Source of the DNA: Whalleya microplaca
Lineage: Eukaryota; Ascomycota; Sordariomycetes; Xylariales; Xylariaceae
DNA: 64,000 nt
Reading direction: 5' to 3'
NCBI GenBank assembly: GCA_022497155.1
Contig: MU385725.1
Span: 620,001-684,000 of the forward strand
A program made the translations under genes and the position numbers. Under the pieces are notes generated by a model. That model saw only the letters and a list, made by a program, of their open reading frames with translations. It searched no databases and was not told the origin of the DNA. How positions within the stretch are numbered: position 1 is the first letter of the stretch; every line of letters begins with the position of its first letter. Shown piece by piece: positions 20,890 to 36,402 of the stretch.

Positions 20890-21014
20890 GAGACGATGCT
20901 AGTTGTATTTTATTTTATATGTAGGAACGATACTCTCTGTCTTATTGTACTTCTAAACTTCTATTATCCATTGTTCACTTTTACGAGAATTTAACCATCA
21001 TACAGAGTATCATC

Positions 21015-22283
21015 ATGGGCAAAGTCGTCGCAGCCGTTGGCATTTCGCATGCGCCAGGCAAGTTCACATTGACTACCTATATCCAGTGCATGTGCAGTCA
21101 TTAACATGATGCAATAGGCGCTATTGGTTTCCCCGAAACCGCACAGCCCGATGCTCGTGAGAGGACAGAGACGGCAACTCGGAAACTGGGCAAGACACTA
21201 CATGATGCAAAGCCCGATGTCAGTAAGTCACATCCGGATTTGTTTATTGCTCTTCCAGGCATGTCCTGGGGTCATTTCCTTTGGCCCACGGAAGTTCTTA
21301 TTCCTAAAACATGAGGTTGAAGCTGCGACCATCCGTTGAATTTGCAGAAAGAGAAAATGCTAACTCCCGATATTGTAGTATTTGCTTTTCTCGATGACCA
21401 CTTTGAAAACTTCTACAGAAACCACATGCCTACTATTGCTGTTAGTATCGCCGATAAGCATGTCGGCCCCGCAGACCAATGGATGGAGCCCCTTCATATC
21501 GACAAGAAATACTACTTCCCTGGCAACCCAGAGGTCGCCGAGAAGCTCATCACGTCGCTGGTCGATCAGGGGTTCGATGTCTCGAGGACTGGCCCTGTGG
21601 AATACGGGAACAATTTGCTGATGCCGTGGCTTCTGATGGAGCCCGACTTACCAAATGTGTCCATCATCCCCATCTTCCTCAATGTTTTCACACCCCCTTT
21701 AATGAAGTACAGCCGAGCCTATGCACTCGGTGAAGCTTGCCGCGTAGCAGCCGAGTCGATGCCGGATGACCTTCGCATTGCGTTCATGTGCACTGGTGGT
21801 CTCTCACACTGGCCACCGTACTGGAATCCGCACCAGGCTGGTGACCCACCCTCCGATCCATTTTTGAAGATCATGAAGGAATATCAGACTGAGGGAAAGA
21901 GCGTGCTAAAACGTCATCCTGACCTCTTTGTGAAATTTGACGAGTATGAAGTTGAGATGGCGGCCAAGAACGAGTATCCCCTAAACAGCAAGCACCCGCT
22001 TGTCAATGACAAATGGGATCAACTATTCATGGATAAGTTCTGTGCCGGTGACAAAGAGTGGCTGAAAGCTCTAACGTATGAGGAGGTCGAGGAAGAAGCC
22101 GGCCATGGTGGGCATGAGGTTCTGAATTGGGTCGCGCTCTCTGGTGCTATGAAGGCTAGCCCGGCAAAACTGCTTCTCTATGAGCCTGTTATCGAATGGA
22201 TCTGTGGAATGACATACGTAGACTTTGAGGTTGCGAAGAAGGGCGAGCAGCTAAACGGTACCCACTTGACCAATGGGAATTAG
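21015..22283 (+). CDS. LigB-type (class III) extradiol ring-cleavage dioxygenase
   Basis: Exons 21015..21057, 21118..21222 and 21379..22283 give 350 aa. Intron 1 has a GC donor (G|GCAAGT). Intron 2 (156 bp) ends at the TAG just before 21379, which joins KPDV to IFAFLDDHFENF without the duplicated segment that other acceptors would leave. All expected ligands of the non-heme Fe(II) fold are present: His12 in SHAPG, His57 in DDHFENF, Glu296 in HEVLNW, and the catalytic-type His193 in GGLSHW. Relatives such as protocatechuate 4,5-dioxygenase and gallate dioxygenase open catechol-type or hydroxypyridone rings next to the hydroxyls. It is the key ring-opening enzyme of the cluster, divergent from the NmrA-like gene. 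Confidence 0.9.
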
Positions 22284-23056
22284 AAATACTTCTAGTAGAT
22301 ACTAGAGTTGTTCGGGCGAACTAGATGGCGTACTAGTCTTAAGCCACGACTGAAAATAGTGTACACAAGGAAAATATCCAATCAAAGGACTTTAATATGA
22401 AACACAAGGCGACTGCATTAGGGTTTTTGCTTAAGCCAAATGAACTTGCCCCGGACATGAAAATTCATCGGTATATGATGCTCGTGACGTACAGATATCT
22501 AACCACTTGAATGTAACGCTGAAGGGAAAACCATTCGATTTGGAACTTTCGGCCTATTCTTTGAGCCCAAGTGAATGTCTCACATGGATCCCTTGCCCCA
22601 AAAGGGACCATAGATCTAACAGGTTTACGAACTAGAATCTTGGAGGTAAGCTATCACTACTTCCTAGGTACCTACCACTTGAGTAATGAAAAACAGGATT
22701 CTTTAGACTAGCTTAGGTCCAGTGTAGCGTATGTCCCATAGAACTAGATATCATATGCCCATTGTATACCTATCGAATAACTGAAGTTCGCACATACTGT
22801 TATCAACGAGTGTACATTACTTTCCTCGTTAGCCGCAGCAGCCCACCCAGTTAACTGCATATCTGATACCAGCCCACTTCCGTGCCTTTTACACGACCCC
22901 CTTTTATCTGACGATACTACCTCCAGGGTCGCTTTCCCCGCTTCCCCACACCCCTTATCGAACCAATACTCTCCCGGACAAGACCGCTCAAATACCCCCA
23001 GCGCCACCGCGTTAAACCCCCGAGTTGCTGGCATTGCGAGACCAACGCCTATCTCT
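22284..23056. other. Intergenic region before regulator 2
   Basis: 773 bp. A minus-strand ORF at 22744..23112 overlaps the zinc-cluster exon in antisense and has no motif. It contains the CCTAGGTACCTACC-type words seen in several intergenic regions here. No gene supported. Confidence 0.45.
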
Positions 23057-25255
23057 ATGTCTTTACAGGCGGAGACTGCAGCACCGCCATCGCTGACAAC
23101 ACGCGAAAGCATACGACCGCTGCTACCAACCTGTCGAAGATGTAGACGGCTGCGGCGGAAATGCGATACACAATTACCGAATTGTCGGTTGTGTGAGAAG
23201 GCTGGGGTTGAATGTGCATATCAAGATCACGCACTTCAGCAAGCTTTACCGAGGGCGTAAGTTATCAGTCTGGAGACATTTTTTTTCAATGAAGAGTGAA
23301 TAAAGCTTCTGTGTTTTCAATTAAGACTGACTTCTCGTCGTAGATATGTGGATTCATTGCTTGTGCGTCTTGAGCATCTAAGGGCCGTCAAGGAGGGCAT
23401 CACTACTACACCTTCGAAGCCGAGGTCTGTCAGCACTGTACGAGCGTCTGATTCTAGCCCCGCTCCACTATTATCACCACATAATGCAGCAACGGGCCCT
23501 CAGAAGCTGCCTGTATCCTTCGATGTGGTAGTTCCGTCAAGCTCGACAGCGGGAAAATCGCGGTACTGGGGCTCGAGCTCCGTGTTCGCGCTCGCGGTTG
23601 AGATTATTCATCATGCTTACACAAAAGATCTCATTTCTCAAGAGGATTCTTTAATATCAGATTTAGATGAAGAGACAGTGGTCGAAAATGCTCCATTTCA
23701 CCGCGAGATCTCTCACGCTTCAGCTGCTGACACCCAGATGCTGGTCGCTCTGTACATGGTTTCTATGAAGTGAGTAGCATTCAAAGTCATTTATTGCCCT
23801 TTATAGAATGTTTCAGGTGCGCTTTGTTTCTTTTAGGGGTATTTACTCCTGAATTATACGATCAAACTCCAGATAAATTCGCCAAGCACTCCGAACATAT
23901 AAATCACTAACCCCCGATTCTGTAGTACCTTGTATGGCTTTGTGGATGAGACTGTTGCTCCACTAGACACCCAGGCTTACTTAACGATGCGTGAACGGCC
24001 AGGGTTCTCACCACATACCTTGCATGGAGATGATGCACATCAATATTTTCGTGTAACGATGATGTGTGCTATAGCCTGTGCCAACCAGGCACGTTACCGT
24101 CCATCTCGCGCAGCCGAGAGCTTAGCATACTACTCTGACGCAGTCACTTGCGTCGAAGAAGTTACGTCAGAAGTGTCACCAGCATCATTACAAGCTCTTC
24201 TGCTACTGATCGTATTCTGTCTCTTCTACCCGCGGAAGGGCGATATCTGGAAGCTCTTGGACTATGCCTGTCGGTTGACAGTTGAGCTAGGATATCATAC
24301 CGAACAGGAGCAGGAGTCGGAGCCTTCCAATATCGAGTCACTAGATGACTTCCAGGACCAGAGACGAAAGAAACTTCGGCGCTCTACTTTTTGGGGTCTC
24401 TACGCCATTGAACGGATTGTAGGGCAGCTATTTGGACGAGGGACTGACCTCCCTGAAACTATCATCACGACTGAGTACCCAAGCGCACTGGCAGAGTCGT
24501 CCACTGTAGATCAGGTTAGCCTACAACCGATGTCCATCGCACACCACTATCGCCTAGTCTACTTGCGCTCTGAGCTCTTCCGCACGATGTACCTCCCAGC
24601 ATCATCGCCAGATCTGGGTCTGGATTGGCTGCGCGACAAGCACGCGGCTCTGTATGCCTGGCGTAACGAGCTTGCAGTATCAGATGAATTGACTGGTGTC
24701 GCGACTATCACATGTGATGTTGGATACGATGCGACTATATGTTTCTTATTTCAGCCAATGATGCTCAAAGCATTGCGAACAACACAGGGCTCAATACCGG
24801 AGCAAGGAACTTCTCCTCAGTCGGCTTCAGATGCTACCAGCAAGTGCTTTGTTGCGGCAGATAGCTTCTGGTCTTCGTGCAACCTCATCAGAACATACGA
24901 AAAATTAATCAGAGCACCAGAAGACTCAGTCTTGGGCACGTACCCAATGACTTTCATGTCGGCGCATTACATTTGGATCGCGAGTAGCACACTTCTAGCA
25001 CATACGCTTCTGGCGATTGATGGCCGTACCAAGGTAGTGCCTCGGGATGGTGTAGATATTGACAACCGATGGGACCCTGATGCCAGTAATGAGTCTATTG
25101 ATTATGGTGTCTTTATCGATATCTCTGGATCTTGTCTCATATTACTGTCATGGTGTGTTGAGCGATGGCCTGGTATGGCCGGCATGCTAGACGTGTACAA
25201 GAGGTTATTTAAGAGGTTAACAAGGGAACTCATCAGGAAAGGTCTGGTCTCATGA
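23057..25255 (+). CDS. Zn2Cys6 transcription factor 2 with fungal-specific TF domain
   Basis: Exons 23057..23256, 23344..23769 and 23926..25255 give 651 aa. The zinc cluster has Cys at residues 26, 29, 36, 43, 46 and 53 (C-x2-C-x6-C-x6-C-x2-C-x6-C). It is followed by a leucine-containing segment (YVDSLLVRLEHL) after the first splice. The fungal-specific TF domain is recognisable from LDYACRLTVELGYHTE and RRSTFWGLYAIERIVG. It ends the cluster next to the LigB gene, so this window has two candidate regulators, one central and one terminal. Which controls the pathway is unknown. The third exon acceptor is the least certain boundary. Confidence 0.9.
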
Positions 25256-28087
<2,832 letters not shown>

Positions 28088-29741
28088 TGGGGATGAGGGG
28101 TGGCTTCTGGAGGTCTAAGCCATCGTCCTCAGCTCAATGAAATGGCTATTCTCTAGTCCATTAAATATTTGACCTATATCACGCGGCGCCTTATTACTAA
28201 ATGGATGTAACTTTCCTTTCGAAAAGGTTCTTAATAACAACACTCATTCTTGAAGCTATTAACGTAGCTATATGTACTAATTACGGCCTGTTTCAGAATC
28301 ATGACTTTGTATGGATCTCTTGAAACTACTCGTATTGCTGAGCTAGGTACTTTAACAACAGGGGGTGACTCCTTGTAGAACCTTTAATTCGAATCTCTGG
28401 CCTGACTTCAAAGAGGCTGAACCTGCTCTCTAAAAACTCGTAAGTTAGCTGGCTTTGCTGCTGTACACCTCTGTAGGAATACCGCGCTAGCACTATTTGG
28501 AAGGCTCGGAACATAGGAGGTGTACATCCATTTACCAGTAGACAGATTCGGCGGCGTATGGATATCGAATTTTTGGTGGACTACAGTGAAGATGGCCACT
28601 TTGACAGTTTCAAGATCTAGTACATACAATCGAGCAGGCAGAATGGACTGCGGGCCGGGAATAAGTGAGCGTCCGAAAGGCACGGGCCCTATCACGCCCA
28701 TGAATAAAATTATCATCGCTCGCATACTATGGCACAGCAAAGTATGCAAAGTGCCGTGTGGTAACTTACAAGGTGCGAATTCCTACGACAGCCCCAGTGT
28801 ATCACATATGCGTGTAACCCTCAACATCACCGGCCGAACGGATCGGACCAAGACAAATCTAGTAATACAAATCTACTTTCATACTCATGCCCGGGACGAG
28901 CTCGCGGATCGATGCCGCCCTCAGCTGTGCAATGTATTCCACCGCTCTACCGCCCAATGGGATCCTGCAAGATGCTACCTAGGTAGTTAGGGACTAATAT
29001 AAGCTTTGGGGTGGCATAATCTAGTTAGAGGCTCGTCCTTACTAAGTAGAACCGTAATTCTCATATTTAAGTTTGATTGGTCTAAGCTGCGTCTTCCATG
29101 CCACCTGCGCCCTTGGATTCGGAATATTGACTAAACTGGTCGAGACCGAAGCCAGCTTTACTAGCTGCATGACTGACAACCAGCCCCTTACTACGTAGTT
29201 AAAGATACAGATTCAAGGAGGATAATCTTGGTCCCTTGCGGATCTCGTTTCGGGCCTGAGGTCCTCAACGAGTCGGATTATACCTAGGGTGGCTGGCATA
29301 CGCTCCACATCCTATGACTACGTGCAGGGCATTCGCCCTGCACACTGAGGCTCACTCTAGTGATGATATTCCCCTAAGAATAACTAATTAGATACTATGC
29401 GTATATCTAAACATTATTTGCCGGGCTGAGTTACTTGATTGAATTCTTTAGTAGCGCACTTGACAAGTATTCAATGTCAGTATAAAAAGGTTTCAAAAAA
29501 GAGTGACTGAATACCGTGGCTTGAGACAGCTCGATAGGAAAACAGAGGAATTTATACTTTCAATTGAAAGGGCGATAGTTCTTTGCTGTAAGTTTAATAA
29601 ACAAAAGCGACATATGTAAATTTACACTGTATTTTTTGTGGTTTCTTGTCATGACATCGCGGTGACGAAGGCAAGTTCTGCTTGAGAGGGAGGATGTTAG
29701 GATTGTTTTAGACTACAACTGTGTCTATAATGTAAGTCTGC
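28088..29741. other. Gene-poor region between terpene synthase and LysM pseudogenes
   Basis: About 1.65 kb. Overlapping ORFs on both strands at 28408..28990 (113 and 156 aa) have no recognisable motif, signal peptide or splice context, so neither is called. Confidence 0.4.
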
Positions 29742-32007
29742 TCAGCTAGAGATTCCGATGCAGTACCATTCGTTTGCATAAAATAGAGTACCACAATTTT
29801 CCCCATTAGGTCCCAAGACGGTATTCCACTGATACAACTGCACAAGCGTGATGCTGTATTGAGCCGCAAAGTCGTAGCAACCGATTCCACTAGTGGCCTC
29901 GGCAAATTTATTGCACTGACTTACGATCCCTGACTGCGTCGGCCCTGGTGCGGTCACCTTCGTTGGCGTGCTAGATGACGTTGTAGTCGAGCCAGTCGAT
30001 ACACCAACGCAATACCACTCGCTTCCCCAAAACTCACTATTACAATTCTCGCCATTAGCTCCCAATACACTATTCCATGCATATAACTGTGCTGGAGAGA
30101 TATTGTTCTGTGTGGCAAAATCTACACAACCGATTCCGCCTGTTGCCTCGGCATACTGACTGCATGTATTGATGATACCTGTTTGCGTAGGTCCAGGGAC
30201 TGAGGTTGCCGGCGTGGGGCTCTTGGTTGTGGCTATTTCACCGCTGTCTTGAACAACGCCTACGCAGTAGTACTCTTGAAAGAAGAATTGTGTCAGGCAG
30301 TTCTCACCGGTGGGTCCCAGAATAGGATTCCAGTTATATAGCTGCGATGAACTGATGCCATTCAGGACGGCGCAGTCGACGCAGCCAAGTCCCTTAGCGG
30401 GTGTCTGCCACGTATTGCATAGGGGCGAAACACCTGTTTGTACCGCTCCTGGTGCGGGAACTGGTGTGCTAGGACCAGGACTGATCGTGACGGTTGGGGT
30501 CACGACTCCACCTGTAGAGATCATGAGACTCTAAATGACAAGAGTAATGGTGCTCTACTTGCCTTGTCCTTCACGCTGCTGATTTCCAGCATCCGCATCA
30601 TATCCAAAAGGCGGAGGCGCGAGTGAGAACGTTCCATTCACACCTGGTGCCCTAAAGCACATAACTATTAGCGAATTATAGGAGCGGCTTTTATGATATT
30701 TCAGTCCTCACGCTACGCAGACATACTGTCCTACAGTAGGGCTATCACATAAACCCAGAATGTTCGGATTCCAGTTTTAAAATTGGATAATGGTAACGTT
30801 CCCTTGAATTCCGCTCGCAATCGAGTCACTTAATTTCATCAGCAGATATCTTCAAGCGTACACAATGCTTTTTTACCAGGTAGAGCCATTTGATACACGC
30901 AAAAGTTGACAAGGTGCAGGAAAACACAATGGTTGCGAAATGGTGCAGGTCAAGCTGTCGGTGATGCCTTGCAAGTCGCCTGTGGTCAAGCCAAAAGTCT
31001 CAGATATTTCGTCACAGCCAGATCCAGAGCTGATTGTTTACCCAAAACAAGCGGATGGAATGGGTGACGGTATAGTAGTGGTAGTCGAAAAGGCAATAGA
31101 AGTTACTAGTGGTGCTGCAGGGTATGTCTGAGGTGCACGTAAAGTGATATCCGGAATGGACGTGTTGCAGATATCAACAATGTCCTGGAGTTGATCAACT
31201 AGATAGTCAGAATGATCAAAGTCGATCAGGAACGGAGATGTAACTCGTTGGTAAAGCATTTGGACGAAACAGTCATTACAGAGCTAACCGGCCGTTAGGA
31301 ATATACAAAACACTTGTTTGAAGATCTCGGTGGCAACTTACGAAGTCATCGCTGTAGAGGTTTGCCATTCGCTGGCTGGCACTATCTATACCCGTCCCGC
31401 CATTTACACAAGATAGGTCTAACGGATTGGCATCGCAGTCAACCTGATAGACATCGGAACCCGTCCAATTCTGTGACTCGGGGAGGCACCAACTATCGCC
31501 AGAGCTGCGGAGCTTGTTAGCACCCTGCGAAGGGAAATGGTGGCCATAAGAGTCACTCGCTAGGAGTATAGACAGGCCACATTGACACCATCTATATATC
31601 GGGCTGCCACCGAATCCGAAGGTATGAGCTTTCCATATGAGGATATGTATTCCCCATAGCATGCGTCCTGTACACGGGAGAGCCATTGGTTTGCTGCAAC
31701 AGAACAGTTGCCTAAGCAGAGATCAGTGACATTGTCAACTTTCCACCAGTATATGTCCCAATTCACTGCCATTGTGAATAAGTCCTGGTCGCATTCTGGA
31801 AGTGTTTCGTTTCTTAGAAATATCAGTCATAAAGCTCCTAGTTCATTTTGCCAACGCTTACAGGGCTTCGACACAACTGGTAGTAATATTGTATGCTGCA
31901 GCAAGTTTCACTGGGTCAAGTCCAGTTGGATAAAGATTGAATTGTGCTGCGGCGTGACAGGCCCAAAGGCAAAAGCATATCACAAAACGAGCGAGTTTCT
32001 CAGCCAT
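29742..32007 (-). pseudogene. Secreted multi-LysM protein with two in-frame stop codons
   Basis: Seven exons (31862..32007, 31561..31812, 31342..31504, 30877..31283, 30712..30828, 30563..30651, 29742..30511) keep one frame over 648 codons, apart from TAA at 31038..31040 and 30777..30779. The N-terminus is a signal peptide ending near AAAQ, followed by the conserved Cys/Trp-rich N-terminal domain of long fungal LysM proteins. Several LysM modules follow, the last three as repeats of about 75 aa with GC(V/Y)DFA...LYxWN...NGENC...WYC. Introns at 31505..31560 and 30512..30562 need GC donors. Such proteins bind chitin and are often divergent from GH18 chitinases, as here. The gene may be decayed or, less likely, the stops may be sequence errors. 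Confidence 0.75.
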
Positions 32008-33316
32008 GTCGCTAGAATAAAAATATAGAGTTTTCATTCAATATCGGTAAGAAGACGACATACCGGTGCGTAAGGTCTCATGGTTCGAAGGAGGCATCGA
32101 CACTTCTTGAACAAGACATATCGACGTAGAACCCTCGTGGTACGATTGGGACACATGACTTCAACATCGTTCTTAGCCACTAACTACACTGATGAGTTGC
32201 AGAAAAAGGTACGATTTTCTAAAACATGCACCGTCTAACTTGGACTTAGGAATATAGTACTACACTAGTACCGGAGATGTGTCACTTGATCTCACATGTT
32301 CAATCAAACTTTGAGATTTACTAGGATATCACGAATTGTTCCCGGGTCTTTCCGAATGAAGCCTCAAAATGACAATGTGCGTAAGACATACCTTGTAATC
32401 TCTAGTTCCTGAGGCACATATCATGAGATCATGAACACTTAACACTGAATGTCTTAGAGTTAAATCAATGGCGTTTATGTAGTATCTCCCTAACGTCCAC
32501 CTAACACGAGCTCGCGAGGGAGAGCCAATGGCAATGATTGAATCATTGTCATGTGTGCCAACGTCTAGGTTATAGAACATTATCTGATGAACTAGATTCG
32601 TTTCCTATGTTACGCAGAACGCTGGCTCTGCTTTCTTACTCCAGACCGTCCCTGTACGCCACGGGGCGTTGACTAAGAATAATCTCTTTTGTTCGCTGGC
32701 AGGTAGACTAGAGTAGATAGATCTTTGGCCTCACCGACGGAAACAAATTCATGATATTGAACTAGATAGTTTTTCATATGAAACATATCCTATAAGCCTG
32801 AAATAGAGTGTTCGGCACTAGCCCCCTTCCCCTAGCGTGAAATATACTGCGGACTGACTAACCAAATAATGTGATGCACACGCGACGCCAATGATATAAT
32901 CGTGGCTTATTTGCATGATTTATTTATCTTGAGTGTAACTAGAGATACCGTCAACATCCTGACTTACCTATTTTCTCTGAGGTTTTGGTATCATGGTAGC
33001 CAACAGTGTGATACGCAGCTGACGCTGAGCTGCATAATGGCCACAGGAGTCTGATGGGGCTTTGCCGAGATGAACTCTGCTCATATAGTAACACCAACGT
33101 ATAGTCTTCGTGTTATGTAACACATGCATGCAGGTAGGTAAGGTATCGTTTATGTAGCCCGACAGTCAGACTTATAGACGAGAGTGCCGTCGTTTGTAGG
33201 GGATATCTCACACTAGAACAGAAAGAAAGGTTATTAAGGCGAGTGGTGGCTCCTTGGATCCTCCTTTTCACTCTGGTACGGAATTCTTTCACGTCAGTGT
33301 TCTCGCGAAATTCAGG
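32008..33316. other. Shared upstream region of the LysM and chitinase genes
   Basis: 1.3 kb divergent promoter region, AT-rich, with no supported ORF. A common regulatory region for LysM/GH18 pairs is frequent in fungi; no specific site was identified. Confidence 0.45.
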
Positions 33317-36300
33317 ATGAAGCATCGCTTGCTGGAATTCTTTGCTTTAGGGCTTGCAACGCTTTGGACACGAGCCGCTGGGGCACCGGCGCAGAAATAT
33401 TTGCTCGATACCTTCGCTCCTACCAAGGACACCCTTCCCTTATTGCAAAGTCGAGAGATTCTACGGCCTCGTGCTGAGTTGCCCACGGGAACTTGTAATG
33501 AGAAAACTCCATGCCCAATTACAGCCCGCTGTGGTACTAACCGTCTTTGTGGATGTAAGTGGAGCCCGAGCTTCGAAATATCCCCTTACTTATAATTACT
33601 TCGTCAATTGTATTCTCTAAGATATATCTATATTATAAGTTGAGGTTTAAACTAACAGTGGCTAACCTTGAATTTGACAGACTCTCCTTCCGAATGTGGT
33701 GCCGGGAATTGCACCTCCAAATGCGACTCCAAAGCTGAATGCGGACAGTATGGCGTTCCAGGTAAACAGAACTGTCCGCTCAATGTTTGCTGTTCTCAGT
33801 TTGGGTATATGATACAGTCTATTCTAGCCCCTTCTGTATCTAAGTTAATTCCTGTGATAGGTTTTGCGGTTCGACAGATGATTTCTGCGAAGCAGGCTGT
33901 CAACATGGCTTTGGAGGATGTGGAAAACCAAATCGGCCTTCATGCGGAGGAGGTTCAAGTGCAAATAAACGTACCGTTGGCTACTATGAGTCGTGGTCTA
34001 ATACACGTAAATGCCAAGCGATTGCCCCCGAGGACCTCAACCTGAACGGCTTTACTCATATCAATTTTGCCTTTGCATTCTTTGACCCTTCAACCTTCAA
34101 GATAGCTCCAATGGATGGCAAATCTGGTGGTCTTTATAACAGATTTACCGCGCTGAAAGATACTCATTCAGGACTTCAGACCTGGATCTCCGTGGGTGGT
34201 TGGTCGTTCACTGATCCTGGACCTACCAGGGTTGCCTTTAGCGATATGTCTAACTCGGCTCGTAATCGTGGCAACTTCATCAATGGACTGAAAAATTTTA
34301 TGGATACATACGGGTTTGATGGAGTGGACATCGACTGGGAGTACCCTCAAGCCGATGACCGTGGGGGAGCTCAGAGCGACACGGCCAACTTTGTGACCTT
34401 GGTTAAGGAAATGCGCGCGACCTTGGGAAATAAATATGGTACCACAATTACCCTTCCTACCTCATACTGGTATTTACAACACTTCGACCTCGCAGGTTTA
34501 CAGCCAAATATTGACTGGTTCAATCTCATGAGTTACGACTGTCAGTAGATTTGCAAACCAACTAGCTACACTACAGTACTTTACTGACAACTGAGCTCAG
34601 TGCACGGAGTGTGGGATGCACAGTCAAAAAGTCTAGGACCATACATCGCTCCACATACAAACATTACAGAGATAGACCTCGGTCTTGACCTCCTTTGGCG
34701 GGCTGGTGTTGATTCTTCTAAAGTGGTACTGGGGCAGGGCTGGGTAAGAACTTTACTCCCGACGAGCAAGAACACAACTAACGGTTAAAAGTACGGCCGC
34801 AGCTTTACTCTAAAAGATCCATCGTGTAATGTACCAAATGGGCTTTGCCAGTTCAGCGGCGGTGCCAATGCCGGTCCGTGTTCCAATGCTGAGGGGATTC
34901 TTGAGTAAGCCTCGCCTCCTATCTCCCAGCTTAAAGCCTAGCGAGCTAACGTGGATTTTTAGTTTGCAAGAGATTAAAGACATAATCTCTCAAAATAATC
35001 CCCAGCCTTCCTGGGATAAAAACGCTGGAGTCAAATGGATTACCTGGGACAGTAATCAGTGGGTCAGTTACGACGATGATGACACATTCCGGCAAAAGCG
35101 AGATTTTGCCAATGACAGATGTCTAGGTGGCACAATGGTACGAAATTGTTTTACTATGATAACGGACCGACTTGGTAATTCGCTGACTTGTGACAGGTCT
35201 GGGCGATGGATCAAGTCGACCAAAAAGCTGACAATGGCCTTGCCCCAGCCCCTGGCGTCACAATTGCGGGCCAAGAGGATGCTAAGTCTAAAATGAACGA
35301 CTTGGGGGCAGGGATATCTTGTTATACTACCGATTGTAATATGAACTGTATGAAGGGCACAAATCAAGTTGCCCAAATGAATGGCCAGCCTGGTCAACTC
35401 TCGACGAATGGGCGCTGCCCCAAGGGCCAATATCGAAACCTCTGCTGTGCCGATGGGACCAACATGGAGAAATGCCAATGGTAAGTTCATTCAAACCTTA
35501 GACGCCTATGAGTCTCACATATTTACAGGAGAGGCTTTCGGGGTGTTGGTCTTTCATGCATTGGCGGATGCGATGACGGTGAAACTGAGGTTGTCAAGGA
35601 CACGAACAATCATGTCAAGAAGAAAGATCAAGACTGTACTGGCGGTCTCCAGAGCTTCTGCTGTAAGAACTTCAAGCCGGCGCCAAATTCCGGTGACCTG
35701 GCTAAGGAGGCTGCAACTGCAGCTAAAGCAGCTCTCGAAGCTGCCGCAGAACAGGCCGCATTAGACATCGCGGCTAAGGTTTTTTGCCGCGTAGCAGTCC
35801 CTGCCCTTCTAGCTCCACTCGAAGCTGTCGAGGCTCTGATTCCTATTGTCGGAGAGATCGCTGATGTTATTGAGATTGCAGCTACGCCTTTACTGATTGA
35901 AGGGTGCATCAAAGGGATTGAAAAAACAGGAAAAGCAGAATTCAAGGTATTTGGCAAAAAGCACACTCTCTCGGTAGGTACAGATTCATCATATGACGCA
36001 CACTTCCTCTTCTGTTTACCGGTTGACTGGTACTCCTGACAATCTAACATCTTGTAGATCGATAAACCTTCCGGGACACCCACTATTAGGAGGCCACCAG
36101 AGTCGTCCCATCCACCAGCCAAGACTAGTTCGGATGCGTGTCCCCAAGTACCCAATAAGCGCGATCTAGACGCTCGAGCAGGACGTTGTCGCGAAACACA
36201 TGTCACGAGGACCATTGCTATCGAAGATAGTCAAGGAACTATTAAGGTGGTCAATATCGATTGTGCAGCCAACCCTCAACCTTGCTTGCACTACAATTCA

Positions 36301-36402
36301 ATTATTCGAAACCACCCAAATATCAACTACCGCAAAACCCCGTGTCCTTACAAGAGACAAGATGCTAGAATGCAGGCTGATCTTGTAGCGAAGGCGGATT
36401 AG
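33317..36402 (+). CDS. Secreted CBM18-GH18 chitinase (killer-toxin-like architecture), ends at a premature TAG
   Basis: Exons 33317..33554, 33681..33804, 33861..34540, 34601..34743, 34792..34904, 34963..35137, 35197..35480, 35529..35973 and 36058..36402 give 848 aa. A signal peptide (about 1-21) precedes a hevein-like CBM18 module rich in Cys (about 80-150). The GH18 barrel has DGVDIDWEYP with catalytic Glu near residue 281 and ends with MVWAMDQVD. A Cys-rich segment (about 500-640) and a hydrophobic Ala-rich helical stretch (about 650-715) follow. This is the layout of fungal class C / zymocin-alpha-like chitinases. The TAG at 36400..36402 is in phase with 275 further codons of nuclease-like sequence (next entry). 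The chitinase part appears intact, and a truncated but active product is possible. Confidence 0.82.

Larger units (their letters stand above)
20713..21014. other. Divergent promoter of the NmrA-like and LigB genes
   Basis: 302 bp. A GC-rich core at 20839..20889 holds both TCGCGGGGT and the inverted repeat ATGCCGG-N13-CCGGCAT, in otherwise AT-rich DNA, the most operator-like stretch in the cluster. Confidence 0.55.

Noticed and set aside
21336..22283. LigB exon starting at ATG/TTG 21336 or at the CAG before 21348
   Set aside because: These starts lack the His12 exon, do not match the phase of exon 2, or duplicate the KPD(V/I) strand. The acceptor at 21378 gives both phase and family motif.
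22744..23112. 122-aa minus-strand ORF antisense to regulator 2
   Set aside because: No domain or signal, and it overlaps the zinc-cluster exon on the other strand.
28408..28990. Overlapping 113-aa and 156-aa ORFs as possible P450 or enzyme remnant
   Set aside because: I looked for the heme-binding Cys motif and EMR-like helices and found none; composition is not convincing.
30873..30875. A third stop (TAA) in the LysM gene
   Set aside because: It lies in a normal 48-bp intron (30829..30876, GTAAAA..TTAAG) whose removal restores the Cys and phase of the LysM module.
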